Assembly (NCBI GenBank): GCA_051011575.1
Contig: JBPCTR010000041.1
Location: 1 to 14,528, forward strand
Reading direction: 5' to 3'
DNA length: 14,528 bases
Source: SHLQ01 sp051011575
Lineage (GTDB): Bacteria; Actinomycetota; Acidimicrobiia; Acidimicrobiales; SHLQ01
Shown: positions 13,863-14,528 of the stretch, in pieces
How positions within the stretch are numbered: position 1 is the stretch's first letter
How the letters are laid out: every line of letters starts with the position of its first letter
The notes under the pieces: model-generated
Seen by the model: only the letters and a program-made list of their open reading frames with translations
Databases searched by the model: none
Told to the model about the DNA's origin: nothing
Program-made: the position numbers and the translations under genes

Positions 13863-14528
13863 ATGTATCGAATTCGTCGCGTCGTTTCGGCACTAGCGCT
13901 GATATCGCTGGTCGGCACGATCTCGCCCGCGCCAGTCGGCGCCCAGGAAGGCCCCCCAGGCCAGGACAACGACACCATCGTGGTCACCGGTCACGGATGG
14001 GGTCATGGCCGAGGAATGGGGCAGTACGGCTCGTTCGGGTATGCCTCAGAACAGGAATGGGGGAGCGCCGAGATCCTCGATCACTTCTACGGAGACACGG
14101 TCGCCGGCGAGTTGACGAACGAGCTTCTGACCGTTCGAATCGATTCCGCAAATGGCCTTCCCACCACCGTCGCTGTGGATTCGGGTGCTCTCGTGTTGTT
14201 CGACGACACAGGCGATCCCACACACATCGGATACGGCGGTGCGATGCGGCTCACGACGACCGCGTCGGGCTTCGTGATCGCCGACGCACCAACATGCGCC
14301 GGCCCGTTCCGTGATCGACCCGGAACATTCGACGTCGAGACGATTCGCGTCAGCTCGGCCGCCATCGAGTGGGCCGAGGAGGCAGCGGTTCCGGGTGGGG
14401 GCTCCGTCGTGGCCGGCGACTGGGACGGAGATGGCGACGATGACATCGGACTGGTGAGCGGCGACGTCTGGAAGCTCTGGTACGTGGATCCCGCGAACCC
14501 CGACGTTCCGCCGAATCACTCGTTCACA
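13863..14528 (+). CDS. Exported SpoIID/LytB-domain protein with calcium-loop (FG-GAP-like) segment, 3' end outside the window
   Basis: 222 codons are visible and the frame is still open at the window end. Residues 1-28 are a signal peptide: basic YRIRR start, hydrophobic ALALISLVG core, likely cleavage after VGA. G43-HGWGHGRGMGQYG is the hallmark of SpoIID/LytB proteins, followed by the usual IL-x-HFYG segment. SpoIID itself is a peptidoglycan lytic transglycosylase of sporulation; non-sporulating actinobacteria carry related proteins, and the role here is presumably cell-wall remodelling. At residues 186-194 the run DWDGDGDDD, after VVAG and before IGL, looks like a calcium-binding loop of an FG-GAP/VCBS-type repeat. 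The rest of the SpoIID domain, including its catalytic Glu, is not visible, so activity cannot be judged. It lies 53 bases after rmlD with its own probable promoter. Confidence 0.82.
   Translation, partial: MYRIRRVVSALALISLVGTISPAPVGAQEGPPGQDNDTIVVTGHGWGHGRGMGQYGSFGYASEQEWGSAEILDHFYGDTVAGELTNELLTVRIDSANGLPTTVAVDSGALVLFDDTGDPTHIGYGGAMRLTTTASGFVIADAPTCAGPFRDRPGTFDVETIRVSSAAIEWAEEAAVPGGGSVVAGDWDGDGDDDIGLVSGDVWKLWYVDPANPDVPPNHSFT

Overview
The window is high-GC bacterial DNA with dense, mostly co-directional genes, many GTG starts, short spacers and overlapping stop/start codons. The protein families fit Actinomycetota: a MoeZ-like ThiF domain without zinc cysteines, a long-form RmlA, actinobacterial-type glycosyltransferases, and several apparently leaderless promoters. 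The flavour is closest to Acidimicrobiia (Ilumatobacter-like), but that placement is inference from protein style, not a search result. I see no tRNA, rRNA, CRISPR array, insertion sequence or phage gene. The longest stretch without a gene is the 171 bases at 2275-2445.

Layout: (1) 1-1638, + strand: the 3' part of a leucyl aminopeptidase gene (pepA), then a YpeA-like GNAT acetyltransferase gene. (2) 1642-2274, - strand: a conserved actinobacterial protein of unknown function, convergent with the acetyltransferase gene and divergent from the next block. (3) 2446-7319, + strand: a GT4-type glycosyltransferase, an overlapping GT2 rhamnosyltransferase-like enzyme, and a secreted beta-propeller protein with an Ig-like domain and two C-terminal repeats. 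(4) 7370-9155: a DDD-motif protein resembling a divergent Stealth-type or GT-A sugar-transfer enzyme, overlapped by a sirtuin deacylase gene. (5) 9175-10251: a sulfur-carrier adenylyltransferase with an N-terminal rhodanese domain. (6) 10314-13809: a complete dTDP-L-rhamnose operon in the order rmlA-rmlC-rmlB-rmlD. (7) 13863 to the window end: an exported SpoIID/LytB-type protein, cut off by the window.

How they may work together: RmlA, RmlB, RmlC and RmlD turn glucose-1-phosphate into dTDP-L-rhamnose. The GT2 and GT4 enzymes, and perhaps the Stealth-like protein, are plausible users of this or other activated sugars to build a surface glycan. The exported propeller and SpoIID-like proteins suit the same cell-envelope theme. 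The sirtuin, the adenylyltransferase, PepA and the acetyltransferase look like housekeeping genes nearby.

Regulation: four starts (2446, 7370, 9175, 10314) sit 6-8 bases after a TAnnnT hexamer, the geometry expected of leaderless transcripts. The region upstream of 2446 also carries four GTCA copies spaced 20, 30 and 20 bases apart. No clear new defence or mobile system is visible. The best leads are the Stealth-like protein, the inverted rhodanese-ThiF architecture, the phased repeats and the modular exported proteins.
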